Source of the DNA: Candidatus Nitrosopumilus sp. | GTDB lineage: Archaea > Thermoproteota > Nitrososphaeria > Nitrososphaerales > Nitrosopumilaceae | Assembly: GCA_028448965.1 (NCBI GenBank) | Contig: JAONQT010000004.1 | Coordinates: forward strand, 1 to 42,945 | Direction: 5' to 3' | Length of the DNA stretch: 42,945 bases | Shown: piece after piece, positions 18,109-28,301 of the stretch | Layout: each line of letters begins with the position of its first letter | Numbering within the stretch: the stretch's first letter is position 1 | Translations under genes and position numbers: made by a program | Notes under the pieces: generated by a model | Told to the model about the DNA's origin: nothing | Databases searched by the model: none | The model's input: the letters and a program-made list of their open reading frames with translations, nothing else

Positions 18109-19426
18109 TGGATTAAAAACTAGTTTAGGTGATGCAATTAAAAAAATTGTTAAATCTTCAGGCATAGATGAGGAATTAATTAAAGATCTTTGTAAGGATG
18201 TTCAAAGGGCATTATTGACATCTGATGTTAATGTGAGATTGGTTCTTGAAATTACCAAGAGGTTGGAAGAACGATCATTAAATGAAACCCCTCCTCCTGG
18301 CCTCTCACGTAAGGATCATATTGTTAAAATTCTCTATGATGAATTATCCAAATTATTAGGTAGTGAATCTGATTTCAATTTTAAATCTAACAAACAAAAT
18401 AAAATTATTTTACTTGGAATTCAAGGAAGTGGAAAAACTACTGTTGCATCAAAACTTGCCAAATTTTTGACTGGAGATGGTCTTAAAGTTGGAGTTGTAG
18501 GTGCTGATACTTATCGACCTGGTGCTTTAGTTCAGCTTAAAACGATGTGTGAAAAATCAAATGTTGAGGTTTATGGTGAAGAAAATAATAAAGATTCTCC
18601 AAATATAGTTAAAAATGGATTAAAACATTTTGCAGGCAAACCTCTTGATGTAATTATAATTGATACTGCAGGTCGTCATAAAGAAGAACATGATTTACTT
18701 GAAGAAATGGAAAAAATTAACAAAGTTGCTGATCCAGATTTAGCTTTACTTGTAATCGATGGTACTATTGGCCAACAATGTTTTAACCAAGCAGAAGCAT
18801 TTCATAAGACTATTCCAGTTGGTGGTGTTATAATTTCAAAACTAGATAGTTCTGCAAAAGGTGGAGGTGCACTTGCAGCATCTGCTGCAACTGGTGCTCA
18901 AATAATGTACATTGGTACTGGTGAAAGAATTGATGATTTAGAAAAATTTTCTCCCACTAGATTTGTTGGAAGATTACTTGGAATGGGTGACATTCAAGCT
19001 GTTTTGGATTTAGCAAAAAGATTAGAAAATGAAGGTGATGATGTTAGGATGAAACGAATTTCTAGTGGGAAAATGAACATGGATGATTTTTTTTATCAAT
19101 TGGAGGAAGTTACTAAAGTTGGTTCATTGAAGGGACTTCTTGATAGTATGCCCGGAATGTCTGGTATGGTAAAAGAAGATCAAGTTGATCAAATGGAAGG
19201 TAGAGTTTCCAAATGGAGATACATAATTCAAAGTATGAATAAAGATGAGAAAGCAGATCCTGATCTACTTAATTCCTCTAGAATAAAACGAATTGCTCGT
19301 GGTTCTGGATGGCCTGAGGGTGAAGTTAAAGAATTAATCAAAAATTATAAAAATTCTAAGAATTTAATGAAGGCATCTAAAGGTCGTCAAATGCAAGGTA
19401 CTCTTAGAAAGATGGGATTGGGATAA
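18101..19426 (+). CDS. srp54: Signal recognition particle 54 kDa protein (Ffh)
   Basis: GIQGSGKTTVASKLAKFL, DTAGRHKEE, GGALAASAATGA, methionine-rich M domain. Confidence 0.98.
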   Translation: MLDGLKTSLGDAIKKIVKSSGIDEELIKDLCKDVQRALLTSDVNVRLVLEITKRLEERSLNETPPPGLSRKDHIVKILYDELSKLLGSESDFNFKSNKQNKIILLGIQGSGKTTVASKLAKFLTGDGLKVGVVGADTYRPGALVQLKTMCEKSNVEVYGEENNKDSPNIVKNGLKHFAGKPLDVIIIDTAGRHKEEHDLLEEMEKINKVADPDLALLVIDGTIGQQCFNQAEAFHKTIPVGGVIISKLDSSAKGGGALAASAATGAQIMYIGTGERIDDLEKFSPTRFVGRLLGMGDIQAVLDLAKRLENEGDDVRMKRISSGKMNMDDFFYQLEEVTKVGSLKGLLDSMPGMSGMVKEDQVDQMEGRVSKWRYIIQSMNKDEKADPDLLNSSRIKRIARGSGWPEGEVKELIKNYKNSKNLMKASKGRQMQGTLRKMGLG

Positions 19427-19451
19427 TAAAAAATATTTGTTCCAATCAAAT

Positions 19452-20597
19452 ATGTCTAATTTTTCTCAAATTACTTCTGCTGCCAATCAAATTCTCAAAA
19501 AATATGATTTATGTGATCATTGTTTGGGAAGATTTTTTTCAAAACAACTTGGTTTATCCTCAAACAAATTTCTTGGTAAAAAATTAAAGATTAATTATAT
19601 TTCTAAAAATAAATGCTATATTTGTAAAAATTTATTTAATGATTTAGATTACTTTTTGAAATTAATGCTTGATTCTTCATCTAATTATGTATTCAAAACT
19701 TATGGTGTTGGTGCAATAATTAAACCATCTATTGTTGACAGGGATGATTTTCTTAGATCGAAGTATAATCTCAAAGGAATTGACAGTGTTAAAACAGATA
19801 TTACAAAAGAATTGATAAAACTTTTTACAAAAAAAACTAAAAAGATTATGAATGCTCTTGATCCTGAAATAACATTTACACTTAATCTAAAAGATGAATC
19901 ATGTGAATTACGATCAAAGTCTATAACTATTTTTGGAAGGTATGTTAAATCTAAAAGAGGTATTCCTCAAAAACAAAAATCTTGCGATAATTGTTTTGGT
20001 AAAGGATGTATGATGTGTAATTTTCATGGCATCTCAGAATTTGAAAGTGTGGAAGGAATAATTTCAAAATTACTTTTTAAGAAATTTGGAGGTACAACTA
20101 CTAAGTTTAGTTGGATAGGTGGAGAAGATAACTCAAGTTTAGTTTTAGGTAGTGGTAGACCGTTTTTTGTTAAAATAAAGAATCCTTCTAAAAGAAAACC
20201 TGTTTTACTTGATAGAAAATTTGATTTTATTTCTCTTTATAATCTGAAAATAGTTAATGCATCTCCTAAAAAACCTCTCAATTTTAATTCAATAATTAAA
20301 ATAAAAATTTTTACTACATCTCAAATTGATTCAAAAATTTTTAAAAAACTAAAAGATCTTATCCATACCCCTATTGTAATTTATGAAAAATCTGGTAAAC
20401 GTTCTGAAAAAAAAATTTTTAATGTAAAATATAAAAAAAATTCTAAAAATATATTTACTATGACTATAACTGCTGAAGGTGGATTTCCTATCAAACGATT
20501 CATTGTCGGTGATGATGTTTTGCCTAATATTTCTGCCCTTTTTGATACTCCTTGCGTGGCTCAAGAATTTGATTTTTTAGATATTATCGTTGAATGA
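19452..20597 (+). CDS. pus10: tRNA pseudouridine synthase Pus10
   Basis: CDHCLGRFFSKQLG, CYICKN, IFGRYVKSKRGIPQKQKSC, SWIGGEDNSSLVLGSGRPFFVKI; ATG at 19452 preferred over TTG 19437. Confidence 0.93.
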   Translation: MSNFSQITSAANQILKKYDLCDHCLGRFFSKQLGLSSNKFLGKKLKINYISKNKCYICKNLFNDLDYFLKLMLDSSSNYVFKTYGVGAIIKPSIVDRDDFLRSKYNLKGIDSVKTDITKELIKLFTKKTKKIMNALDPEITFTLNLKDESCELRSKSITIFGRYVKSKRGIPQKQKSCDNCFGKGCMMCNFHGISEFESVEGIISKLLFKKFGGTTTKFSWIGGEDNSSLVLGSGRPFFVKIKNPSKRKPVLLDRKFDFISLYNLKIVNASPKKPLNFNSIIKIKIFTTSQIDSKIFKKLKDLIHTPIVIYEKSGKRSEKKIFNVKYKKNSKNIFTMTITAEGGFPIKRFIVGDDVLPNISALFDTPCVAQEFDFLDIIVE

Positions 20598-20632
20598 TAA
20601 CAATTAACTAGCACTAAATATTGTAATTTATC

Positions 20633-20734
20633 ATGCCAATGAGAAAAAAAGGTAAACACCAAAGACATGCTGATCAAAGAGCAAATACACGTAAAGTAAA
20701 AAAAGCAAAGTCTGGAAAACCAAGATCATCCTAA
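20633..20734 (+). CDS. Small highly basic protein, 33 aa (below ORF-track cutoff)
   Basis: ATG...TAA: MPMRKKGKHQRHADQRANTRKVKKAKSGKPRSS*, strongly Lys/Arg-rich; fills the gap between pus10 and the next gene. Confidence 0.6.
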   Translation: MPMRKKGKHQRHADQRANTRKVKKAKSGKPRSS

Positions 20735-20772
20735 AATCAACATTTTTACATTAAAATTTTTAACAATTACTG

Positions 20773-21480
20773 TTGGATCCTTTAGTACGTTTTAGAGATG
20801 CACATTCTAAGGGACTTATTCCTGATGATATTTATGATTTAACGTTAAAGCGTTTTCCTATCACTGTTGCTGGAATAGATAGAATTGAAAAAGCATCTGG
20901 AATTCAATACCCTGTTGCCTATGTGGAGCCTTCACTTGTACTTTCATCATCTGATCCAAATTCTTATGAATATGGTATTCTTTTTGCTAGAACTATTCCT
21001 ATTATGTTTGAAGAAAAATTTCAAGTTGTAATTCAAATTTCTGCCCCTCTAATTGCTTATGGTCTAAAGGGTACAATTCACGCTATTCTAGCTCATGAAT
21101 TCTTACATTTTTTAGAACTATTGAGAAAAATTTCAAAAATGGAATTACTTTCTGATGAAATATCTGGTAATTTATTTGAAAATGTCTATAGTGATGAAAC
21201 AAGATTGTTTGAACCTAAAGTTGTTTTTAAAGATAGAACGTTGTTAAATCATATTACTAAAAAATTCCCTTCTGGTTTTCGTGATTATAAACTTGAAGAT
21301 AAAGTAATAAAATTTTGGGCCAATAGAAATTTACCTAAATCTAATATTTCATTGGATTCTAACACTGTAAAATTATCTGCAGAATCTTTGGCTAGCATAA
21401 AACTTGATCCTAAATTTCTTACAAAAATAAAACAGTTAGAAGAAAAAAGTTCTAAAATTCATAAGAAAAGATTGTATTAA
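20773..21480 (+). CDS. Hypothetical protein with HExxH zinc-metallopeptidase motif
   Basis: IHAILAHEFLHFLELLRK (HEFLH); TTG start. Confidence 0.65.
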   Translation: MDPLVRFRDAHSKGLIPDDIYDLTLKRFPITVAGIDRIEKASGIQYPVAYVEPSLVLSSSDPNSYEYGILFARTIPIMFEEKFQVVIQISAPLIAYGLKGTIHAILAHEFLHFLELLRKISKMELLSDEISGNLFENVYSDETRLFEPKVVFKDRTLLNHITKKFPSGFRDYKLEDKVIKFWANRNLPKSNISLDSNTVKLSAESLASIKLDPKFLTKIKQLEEKSSKIHKKRLY

Positions 21481-21496
21481 TTTTTGTGTATGTTTT

Positions 21497-21682
21497 TTAT
21501 TGTTTGAATTCGGTTAATCCACATTTACCACAAGTGTTTCTGTCTTTGTGCTCTGACATGAATACTCCTTTTCCACATCTTGAACAATTTTTTTTAGTAC
21601 GAGTTGCTTTGTCACCATCAATTTTAAAATATCCATAAACTTTTGGACTAGAACCTTTACTTCCTTTTTTCTCTACAGGCAT
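21497..21682 (-). CDS. rps27ae: 30S ribosomal protein S27ae
   Basis: KVYGYFKIDGDKATRTKKNCSRCGKGVFMSEHKDRNTCGKCGLTEF. Confidence 0.96.
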   Translation of the reverse strand: MPVEKKGSKGSSPKVYGYFKIDGDKATRTKKNCSRCGKGVFMSEHKDRNTCGKCGLTEFKQ

Positions 21683-22095
21683 TATGCTGCTTTCTCCTCT
21701 GCTGGTGCTTCAGCTGCTTTCTCCTCTGCTGGTGCTTCAGCTGCTTTCTCCTCTGCTGGTGCTTCAGATGCGGCTGCTTCAGCTGTTACTTTTTCAGCTT
21801 CAGCAATTTTTGCTTTAATTTTTTCTAATCTTGAGAAAATAGTTGGATTGATATGTTTTTTTGCTAATACTTCATCCTCGTAAACATAGAAAATCCCTGT
21901 TACTTTTGACATTCCAACATGAGTTTTTAATCTCATTGGAACTACGACTTTTCCATCTAATTTGAATTCCTTTGTAACCATGTCTACTGCTTCTACGCTC
22001 TTTAATTTTCCACTTAATCCTGGAAAATCACAAGTTAATTCTCTTCTTGATAAGAAGGTATTATTGACATCTGAAAGTGTCTGAATAAGTGACAT
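21682..22095 (-). CDS. rps24e: 30S ribosomal protein S24e with repetitive acidic C-terminal tail
   Basis: NNTFLSRRELTCDFPGLSGKLKSVEAVDMVTKEF...VYEDE core followed by EAPAEEKAA repeats. Confidence 0.92.
   Translation of the reverse strand: MSLIQTLSDVNNTFLSRRELTCDFPGLSGKLKSVEAVDMVTKEFKLDGKVVVPMRLKTHVGMSKVTGIFYVYEDEVLAKKHINPTIFSRLEKIKAKIAEAEKVTAEAAASEAPAEEKAAEAPAEEKAAEAPAEEKAA
21686..21766. repeat. Three perfect tandem copies of a 27-bp repeat inside rps24e 3' end
   Basis: Unit GCTGCTTTCTCCTCTGCTGGTGCTTCA at 21686, 21713, 21740. Confidence 0.97.
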
Positions 22096-22177
22096 GTATC
22101 AAAAATCCTTTGGATATTTCATATAAACCTAGTTGAATTTACACAAGAAATTTAAGAAAATACTGTGAATTAATGAT

Positions 22178-22738
22178 ATGGAACGATATTTGATTCATTT
22201 AAAAAATGAAAAACATGTTCCAATAAATTCTCGTGAAATACTTCATAGATCTAGAGATCTTATATGTGAAATGGATGCCCATATTCGACTTGCTAGAATT
22301 GCTACAAGGTTTATTGAACTTGATGTAGCTATTGAGACAAAAGATGTGGATACGCTTGTAGAAAAATTATCTCCTATTGGCGATTTAGATAATTTACGAC
22401 ATGTAGTTGAAGAAGAGATTGAAATGGATCAAGGCTTAAAAGATGGAATTTTTTATTTTAACGCTGAAAGATTTTGGGAATGCCATGAGGCTTTTGAAGG
22501 TGTTTGGAAACAATGTTTTGGACGTGAAAAGGAATTGGTTCAAGGAATTATACTTGTAGCAGTTGCATATGCTCATGCTCAAGAAAATGAATTAAGAATT
22601 GGTGTTGCAATGTTAACTAGAGCTTTAGAGAAATTGGGAAGTTCACCCTCTATGTATCATTCAATTGATGTTGAAAGAATTAGAAAAAAATCTGTTGAAA
22701 TGCAAAAAATTAATGATTTGGTTTTATTTAAGATCTAA
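22178..22738 (+). CDS. DUF309 domain protein
   Basis: FNAERFWECHEAFEGVWKQCFGREKELVQGIILVAVAYAHAQ. Confidence 0.85.
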   Translation: MERYLIHLKNEKHVPINSREILHRSRDLICEMDAHIRLARIATRFIELDVAIETKDVDTLVEKLSPIGDLDNLRHVVEEEIEMDQGLKDGIFYFNAERFWECHEAFEGVWKQCFGREKELVQGIILVAVAYAHAQENELRIGVAMLTRALEKLGSSPSMYHSIDVERIRKKSVEMQKINDLVLFKI

Positions 22739-24071
22739 TTAATTCTAAAGATTTTCTAACTACTTGTGAACCTTGCAGTAATCCTATACTTCCTTTTTTT
22801 GCTTGTTTTTCAGTCATTCTTGTTGTACCATCATTTTTAATGAAATCTGCTGAAACTACAACTGGTACTGGATCATCACTATGTCCTTTATTGATACATG
22901 GTGTAGAATGATCCGCTGAAATTATAATTGCTACTTTATTTGAATCAATATTTTCCACAAGTGTTTTGAAAAATCTTTGATCAATTTCTTCTATATTTTT
23001 CATTTTGCCTATGGCATCTCCATCATGACCAAATTCATCTGGTCCTTTAAGATGAACATATATTGCATTTTGTGTTTCCATTGCTTTTGCCGCAACTCTT
23101 GCTTTTTCTTCATAGTCTGTTAGACCCCCTGCTTCAAATGCTTCCATTTTAAGTACTTCTGAAATTCCAAGTTCAACTGGCATATCCACTATACATGAAA
23201 ATTTCATTTCATGTTTTTCATTAATTGGTGGTACATCTGGATACTTGTTACCTGCATCTCTAAGTAAAATACAACTTAATTGTTTTTTATTTTGTTCTTT
23301 ACGTTTTTTATTTATCTGACTTTCCTTCATAATTTTTATTGATTGTTCTGAAAATTCATTTACTAAGTTTGCTGTAAATTTAGAATCTTCAGTATCTTCT
23401 AACGGTAAACATTTTTCAATTTTTAAAAAATCGCCTACTGCTTTTGCTACTCCCATACCTCCAATGTTACTATATGCTGGATCTGTATTTGTAATTCTTG
23501 ATGATAATTTTTGACTTGATGATCTGATTCTAACTGTGACTCTATGCCCAATTGTAGGTGCAACAACAATTTGAGTATCTGGAACTGAAAATTTTATTTT
23601 TTCTTCTAATTCTTTTGCAATTGCATCTGCATCTTCTTTTTCAATATGCCTACCTGCTCTTCTGTCTATGATTATTTCTTCCTCGTTTAATGTTGAGTAA
23701 TTTCCTCTTAATGCCAAATCTCCATCTTTAAAATCAATCCCTACTCCTATTGCTTCAATTACTCCTCTCCCTGCATAATCTGCATGTTCAAATTTATAAC
23801 CTAACATATTGAAAACTGCAATATCTGATTCTGGCGCTATCCCTTTTCCAACTGAGATAACTTCTCCACTTGAACCATTACTTGCAATTTTGTCCAATGT
23901 TGGTGTGTTTGCAGCTTCTAATGGTGTCTTTCCATCTAAATCTGGGTGTGGCAGGTCTCCTACACCATCTAAAAGAACGTAAATCATGTGAATGTTAGAA
24001 TTATCCATTTGATCTCTGTTTATCAAAACTTTTGATCTCTGTTTTAAATCTTGCAATATATTTGCGATCAT
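22728..24071 (-). CDS. apgM: 2,3-bisphosphoglycerate-independent phosphoglycerate mutase, archaeal type
   Basis: MIYVLLDGVGDLPHPDLDGKTPLEAANTPTLD...DSNKVAIIISADHSTPC; start may be an internal Met near 24008. Confidence 0.95.
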   Translation of the reverse strand: MIANILQDLKQRSKVLINRDQMDNSNIHMIYVLLDGVGDLPHPDLDGKTPLEAANTPTLDKIASNGSSGEVISVGKGIAPESDIAVFNMLGYKFEHADYAGRGVIEAIGVGIDFKDGDLALRGNYSTLNEEEIIIDRRAGRHIEKEDADAIAKELEEKIKFSVPDTQIVVAPTIGHRVTVRIRSSSQKLSSRITNTDPAYSNIGGMGVAKAVGDFLKIEKCLPLEDTEDSKFTANLVNEFSEQSIKIMKESQINKKRKEQNKKQLSCILLRDAGNKYPDVPPINEKHEMKFSCIVDMPVELGISEVLKMEAFEAGGLTDYEEKARVAAKAMETQNAIYVHLKGPDEFGHDGDAIGKMKNIEEIDQRFFKTLVENIDSNKVAIIISADHSTPCINKGHSDDPVPVVVSADFIKNDGTTRMTEKQAKKGSIGLLQGSQVVRKSLELIRS

Positions 24072-24194
24072 TTTTTTTAAATTTTAATTCTAAAGACTTA
24101 TTTCAAATCAAAAATCTTTCTCATATTTTTAATTAATTTATTCTCATTTAATTTAAGAAAACATTTTAACATACAATTACTTTCAATTACCATT

Positions 24195-25211
24195 ATGGGT
24201 GATATGCGCAAAGACTATGTATCTGAACGTTTCATGATTGTTTCTAAAAAAGAAGGTAAAAAAATTGATCCTAAAAAAAATCCTTTTGCTCCTGGAAATG
24301 AATCTATGACTAATCCTTCCGTCTTATCCCTTGTTGAAAAAGATGGTATGTTACAACGTCTTCAAGATAGTGAAGATGATTATGTTGAAGGATGGTCTAT
24401 TCGTGTTTTTGAAAGTAAAAATCCTGTTGTTTCTACTGAAACTGAAAACTCTTACAGTGATAAACCGTTTTACAGTGAACCTGCATATGGATATCATTAC
24501 GTAATTGTTGCATCTCCAAATTCAAAAGATACCTTTGCAACAATTTCACCTGACCAATGGTCCAATGTTTTAGTTGTTGTACAAGATAGATTGAGATGGC
24601 TGTATACTCAAAAAGGTGTAACATATGTTTCAATTTATGGTGATAATGGTGAACTTGCTGGAAATACTAATCCTCATCCTCATCTGAATATTCTTACTCT
24701 TTCTACTATTCCTCCAATTATTGATGCTGAGGCTGAAGAATCTCACAAAATTTTGAATGAAAAGGGTGTTTGTCACATGTGTCAAACCATAAATGAAGAA
24801 CTAAGTGGACCTCGACAAATTCTTCAAACTGATGGCTTTATCGCTTTTTCCCCTTGGGCTCCATCTTATCCTTATGAGTTCTGGATTTCTCCAAAAAAAC
24901 ACACTACCAGTTTTTCAAAAATCACTCAAAAAGAAATTAATGACTTATCATTGATTTTAAGAGCAACGTTAGGTGGACTTACAAAAACTGTTAAAAATGT
25001 TGCATACAATTTGGTTTTCCATCTTTCTCCTGAAAAGAAAAATACTCGACAAATTCATTGGCATATTGAAATTTACCCAATTACTAAATCCTGGTCTGGA
25101 TTGGAACGTGGATATGGTATTTTCTTAAATGATGTTTCTCCTGAAGAGGCAGCTGAAAAACTTGGAGCGGCATGTAGGAAAGAATTAGCTAATCTTGTTG
25201 GTATTATTTAA
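24195..25211 (+). CDS. Galactose-1-phosphate uridylyltransferase-like (HIT superfamily)
   Basis: NTNPHPHLNIL and HWHIEIYPI HIT-like motifs; CHMCQ. Confidence 0.8.
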   Translation: MGDMRKDYVSERFMIVSKKEGKKIDPKKNPFAPGNESMTNPSVLSLVEKDGMLQRLQDSEDDYVEGWSIRVFESKNPVVSTETENSYSDKPFYSEPAYGYHYVIVASPNSKDTFATISPDQWSNVLVVVQDRLRWLYTQKGVTYVSIYGDNGELAGNTNPHPHLNILTLSTIPPIIDAEAEESHKILNEKGVCHMCQTINEELSGPRQILQTDGFIAFSPWAPSYPYEFWISPKKHTTSFSKITQKEINDLSLILRATLGGLTKTVKNVAYNLVFHLSPEKKNTRQIHWHIEIYPITKSWSGLERGYGIFLNDVSPEEAAEKLGAACRKELANLVGII

Positions 25212-25252
25212 TTTCTGAATGGTTTATTTATCAACTGTATTCCCTCTAAATT

Positions 25253-25693
25253 ATGGCAATTGAAAAATGGCTTGCAATTACTAGTGTTGGTCTTTTTGCA
25301 ATGTTTGCCGGTGAAATGATTTCTGTTTATTATTTCATGTTGACTGTTCCTGAAGATGCTGTTGTTGCACAAGGTTTTCAACCTGATCCAAAACTAATTC
25401 AATTTGTTTCAATTGGTGTTGCCCCTGCTGGAATTCTAGCTGCAGTTGTTTTTATCATGTCTAGGAATTATGGCTCAAAACAAATTGGTTCTTTAATAAT
25501 TGTTGGAGGAATAATTTTACTTGCAGGTAACATTGTTTCTCATTCTATGATAGATTCTATTAATGATAAATACATGACAACCGCCGTTCAATATCTTCCA
25601 TTATTATTCATAATATTATCTGCACCTGTAATGGGCGTAGGTGCATCTTTGATTTTAAAACAAAAAAAACGTCCAAAGAAACAATTTTTCTAG
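25253..25693 (+). CDS. Hypothetical multi-TM membrane protein
   Basis: Four hydrophobic stretches; no family recognised. Confidence 0.7.
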   Translation: MAIEKWLAITSVGLFAMFAGEMISVYYFMLTVPEDAVVAQGFQPDPKLIQFVSIGVAPAGILAAVVFIMSRNYGSKQIGSLIIVGGIILLAGNIVSHSMIDSINDKYMTTAVQYLPLLFIILSAPVMGVGASLILKQKKRPKKQFF

Positions 25694-26127
25694 TTATGAT
25701 TAAATCTTAATTCATTTGAATGAACTTTAAAACCTAATTTTTCATAAAATGGTTTAACTTCATCTGAACAATTTAAAATTGTCTTGTAACAACCATGATT
25801 TTTTGCAAGTTCTAAAACATATTTAATAATTTTCTTACCTATTTCCAATCCTTGAAACTCTTTATTTACTACTACATCTTCAATATGCCCTATAATTCCT
25901 CCTTGATGAATAAATTTAGGCTCGATTAGTAGAGTTGTGGAACCCACAATTTTACCATTTACCTCTGCAACAATTATGATATGTTCTGGATTAGATTTTA
26001 TTTTTTTAAAAATCTCTAACGCTTTATTTTCAGTAATGGAACTAGTTTCTCGTAATGTATCTAATGCATTTAAAAAACCTCCTGACAAATCTTTTTCTTC
26101 CAATTCTCTTATGATTATGTCGTCCAT
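25690..26127 (-). CDS. GNAT-family N-acetyltransferase
   Basis: IGHIEDVVVNKEFQGLEIGKKIIKYVLELAKNHGCYKTILNCSDEVKPFYEKLGFK, GNA1-like. Confidence 0.92.
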   Translation of the reverse strand: MDDIIIRELEEKDLSGGFLNALDTLRETSSITENKALEIFKKIKSNPEHIIIVAEVNGKIVGSTTLLIEPKFIHQGGIIGHIEDVVVNKEFQGLEIGKKIIKYVLELAKNHGCYKTILNCSDEVKPFYEKLGFKVHSNELRFNHN

Positions 26128-26129
26128 CT

Positions 26130-26831
26130 CTAAATTTTTCCTTTTCTTATCTTATATTCTTCACAAGCTTGTTTGTATGATTCCTTGTTCCCAATATCTG
26201 TAAATCCTTTTTTTGTTATGAAACTGTTCACTGTCTCTTTTTTCTTCATTGCTTTTTTAATTACATCATCCATTCCATATGGTTTATTTTTTGGAATTAA
26301 ATTAAAAATTTTTGAATTCATAACATAACAACCCATGTTTACGTTTGCTTTTATTTCTGGTTTTTCATTCCAATTTATCACTCTGCCATTTTTAGAAGTT
26401 TCAATTACTCCATATGGTAAATTTGTTTTATACTCATTTAGACTCATTGTAATAAACGCTTTTTTTATTGTATGTTCTTTTATCATATTTTTTAGTTTAA
26501 AATTAAAAATTGAATCACCATACATACATACAAAATCATCATCAATGAATTTTTCTGCTGTTTTGAGTTGCCCTGCTGTAGCTAATGGTTTTTTCGAAAT
26601 TGCATATTCAATTTCAACTCCAAATTTACTTCCATCTTCAAAATAATCTTCAATTGATTTCCTAAGATAACTTACACATAGTATTATTGATTTAACTCCA
26701 CTTTTTTTTGTCCAATTTATTAAATGCTCTAAAATTGGTTTTTGTCCTATAGGTAGCATAGGTTTAGGCTTGTTATTTGTTAATGGTCTTAATCTTGTCC
26801 CTAATCCTCCAGCAAGAATTACTGCTTTCAC
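26130..26831 (-). CDS. Nucleotidyltransferase (NDP-sugar pyrophosphorylase family)
   Basis: MKAVILAGGLGTRLRPLTNNKPKPMLPIGQKPILEHLI. Confidence 0.95.
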   Translation of the reverse strand: MKAVILAGGLGTRLRPLTNNKPKPMLPIGQKPILEHLINWTKKSGVKSIILCVSYLRKSIEDYFEDGSKFGVEIEYAISKKPLATAGQLKTAEKFIDDDFVCMYGDSIFNFKLKNMIKEHTIKKAFITMSLNEYKTNLPYGVIETSKNGRVINWNEKPEIKANVNMGCYVMNSKIFNLIPKNKPYGMDDVIKKAMKKKETVNSFITKKGFTDIGNKESYKQACEEYKIRKGKI

Positions 26832-26886
26832 AAATATTATTTCAAATTTGAGTATTTATGTTCAAGGATAAATTTGTCTTTTTATT

Positions 26887-28185
26887 TTAAATCATTTTTA
26901 GAATTTTTTTTATGACTATATCTGGAGTTTCTCCAAATACTATGATCATTGGTTCTTTTCCAAAATCCCCTTTATGGTAAATTATATCTGGTGGTTTTTT
27001 TGAATTTTTAATAGCATTTTTTATTCCCCATTCTATAGTTGATCCTTTATTTTTTACATTTTTTGGCTCTTGATTTCTATCATAATCATATGTAGTTAAT
27101 TTCAATTTTTTTATTTTAGTTATTGTTTCTTTTCTATACTTTAAATTAATTGCAGATTGAATCTTTGAATATTTTTTATTTATAGTTAATAATGCAGTTG
27201 CAACATGCTTTGAACCTCCATATGCCAAATCTCCTGCCATGATTACTTTTTCTCCTGCTTTGACTATTCTTCCAGAAATCCCAAGTATTTCATTAATTGA
27301 TTTGGGTTTTTGTTTTGAATAAACAAAATTAGTTTGACATTCTGGAATATTTTGATATATTTTTTTAATTTTAATTAATTCATTTATTGAATTTAATAAT
27401 TTTATTTTTAATTTATCCTGTTTATCCACATTTGTGATTTCTATTCCTTTGCCTACTTTTTTTGAATTTTTAATTGAATTTAATGTAATTTTTTTACTAA
27501 ATTCTAGTGATTTTTTAATATTTTTATTTTTTACAATTGAATATAGTACTGCTGCTGAATGAATACACCCACTTCCACGATTCATTTTTGAAATTTTTTC
27601 ATCTACGATGTAGTATTTTTTATTTTTCTCTAAAACAAAATCTGACACTTTTTTATTTTTAATTTCTACTCCTGTAATTACTACATTCTTTGCCCCCATT
27701 CTTTGTATCATTTTAGCAATTTTTTCAGGTGTATTTTTTGAATTAATTTTAGTTTTTGTTAAAATTTCCGCCTCAAATCTATTTGGTGTGATGATTGTCG
27801 CAAGAGGTATTATGAATTTTTTAAAATCGCTAATAGCTGATTTTTTTATTAGCATTCCTCCTGTGGTTGATTTGATCACTGGATCTACTACGATTGGTAT
27901 ATTTAATTTCTTTAAATTTTGATATACTGTTTTAATTATTTCTGAATTGTATACCATTCCAATTTTTATTCCATCTATTTTAAAATCTGAAATTATTGAT
28001 TCCCATTGATTCTGTAGAATTTTTTTTGATACTGGTTCTACCATGCCAAAATTTGTAGTGTTTTGTCCCGTAATTGTTGTAATTATTGTTAATCCATGAA
28101 CATCTAATGTTGAAAATGTCTTGATGTCGCTTTGAATCCCTGCGCCTGATGATGGATCTGAACCTCCTATTGATAATAAATTCAC
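26887..28185 (-). CDS. thiDN: Bifunctional hydroxymethylpyrimidine (phosphate) kinase / thiamine-phosphate synthase (ThiD-ThiN fusion)
   Basis: IGGSDPSSGAGIQSDIKTFSTLDVHGLTIITTITGQNT (ThiD) and C-terminal EILGISGRIVKAGEKVIMAGDLAYGGSKHVATALL...DIIYHKGDFGKEPMIIVFG (ThiN). Confidence 0.93.
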   Translation of the reverse strand: MNLLSIGGSDPSSGAGIQSDIKTFSTLDVHGLTIITTITGQNTTNFGMVEPVSKKILQNQWESIISDFKIDGIKIGMVYNSEIIKTVYQNLKKLNIPIVVDPVIKSTTGGMLIKKSAISDFKKFIIPLATIITPNRFEAEILTKTKINSKNTPEKIAKMIQRMGAKNVVITGVEIKNKKVSDFVLEKNKKYYIVDEKISKMNRGSGCIHSAAVLYSIVKNKNIKKSLEFSKKITLNSIKNSKKVGKGIEITNVDKQDKLKIKLLNSINELIKIKKIYQNIPECQTNFVYSKQKPKSINEILGISGRIVKAGEKVIMAGDLAYGGSKHVATALLTINKKYSKIQSAINLKYRKETITKIKKLKLTTYDYDRNQEPKNVKNKGSTIEWGIKNAIKNSKKPPDIIYHKGDFGKEPMIIVFGETPDIVIKKILKMI

Positions 28186-28301
28186 ATAATTTACTAATCT
28201 TTAACCCTAATCTATTTTTCCATTAGTGAAATTTTTTAATTTAAAATTATGCTATCTATTTTATACTTCAGTGTTTTTTTCCTTATGTGAGTAAAATCCC
28301 A

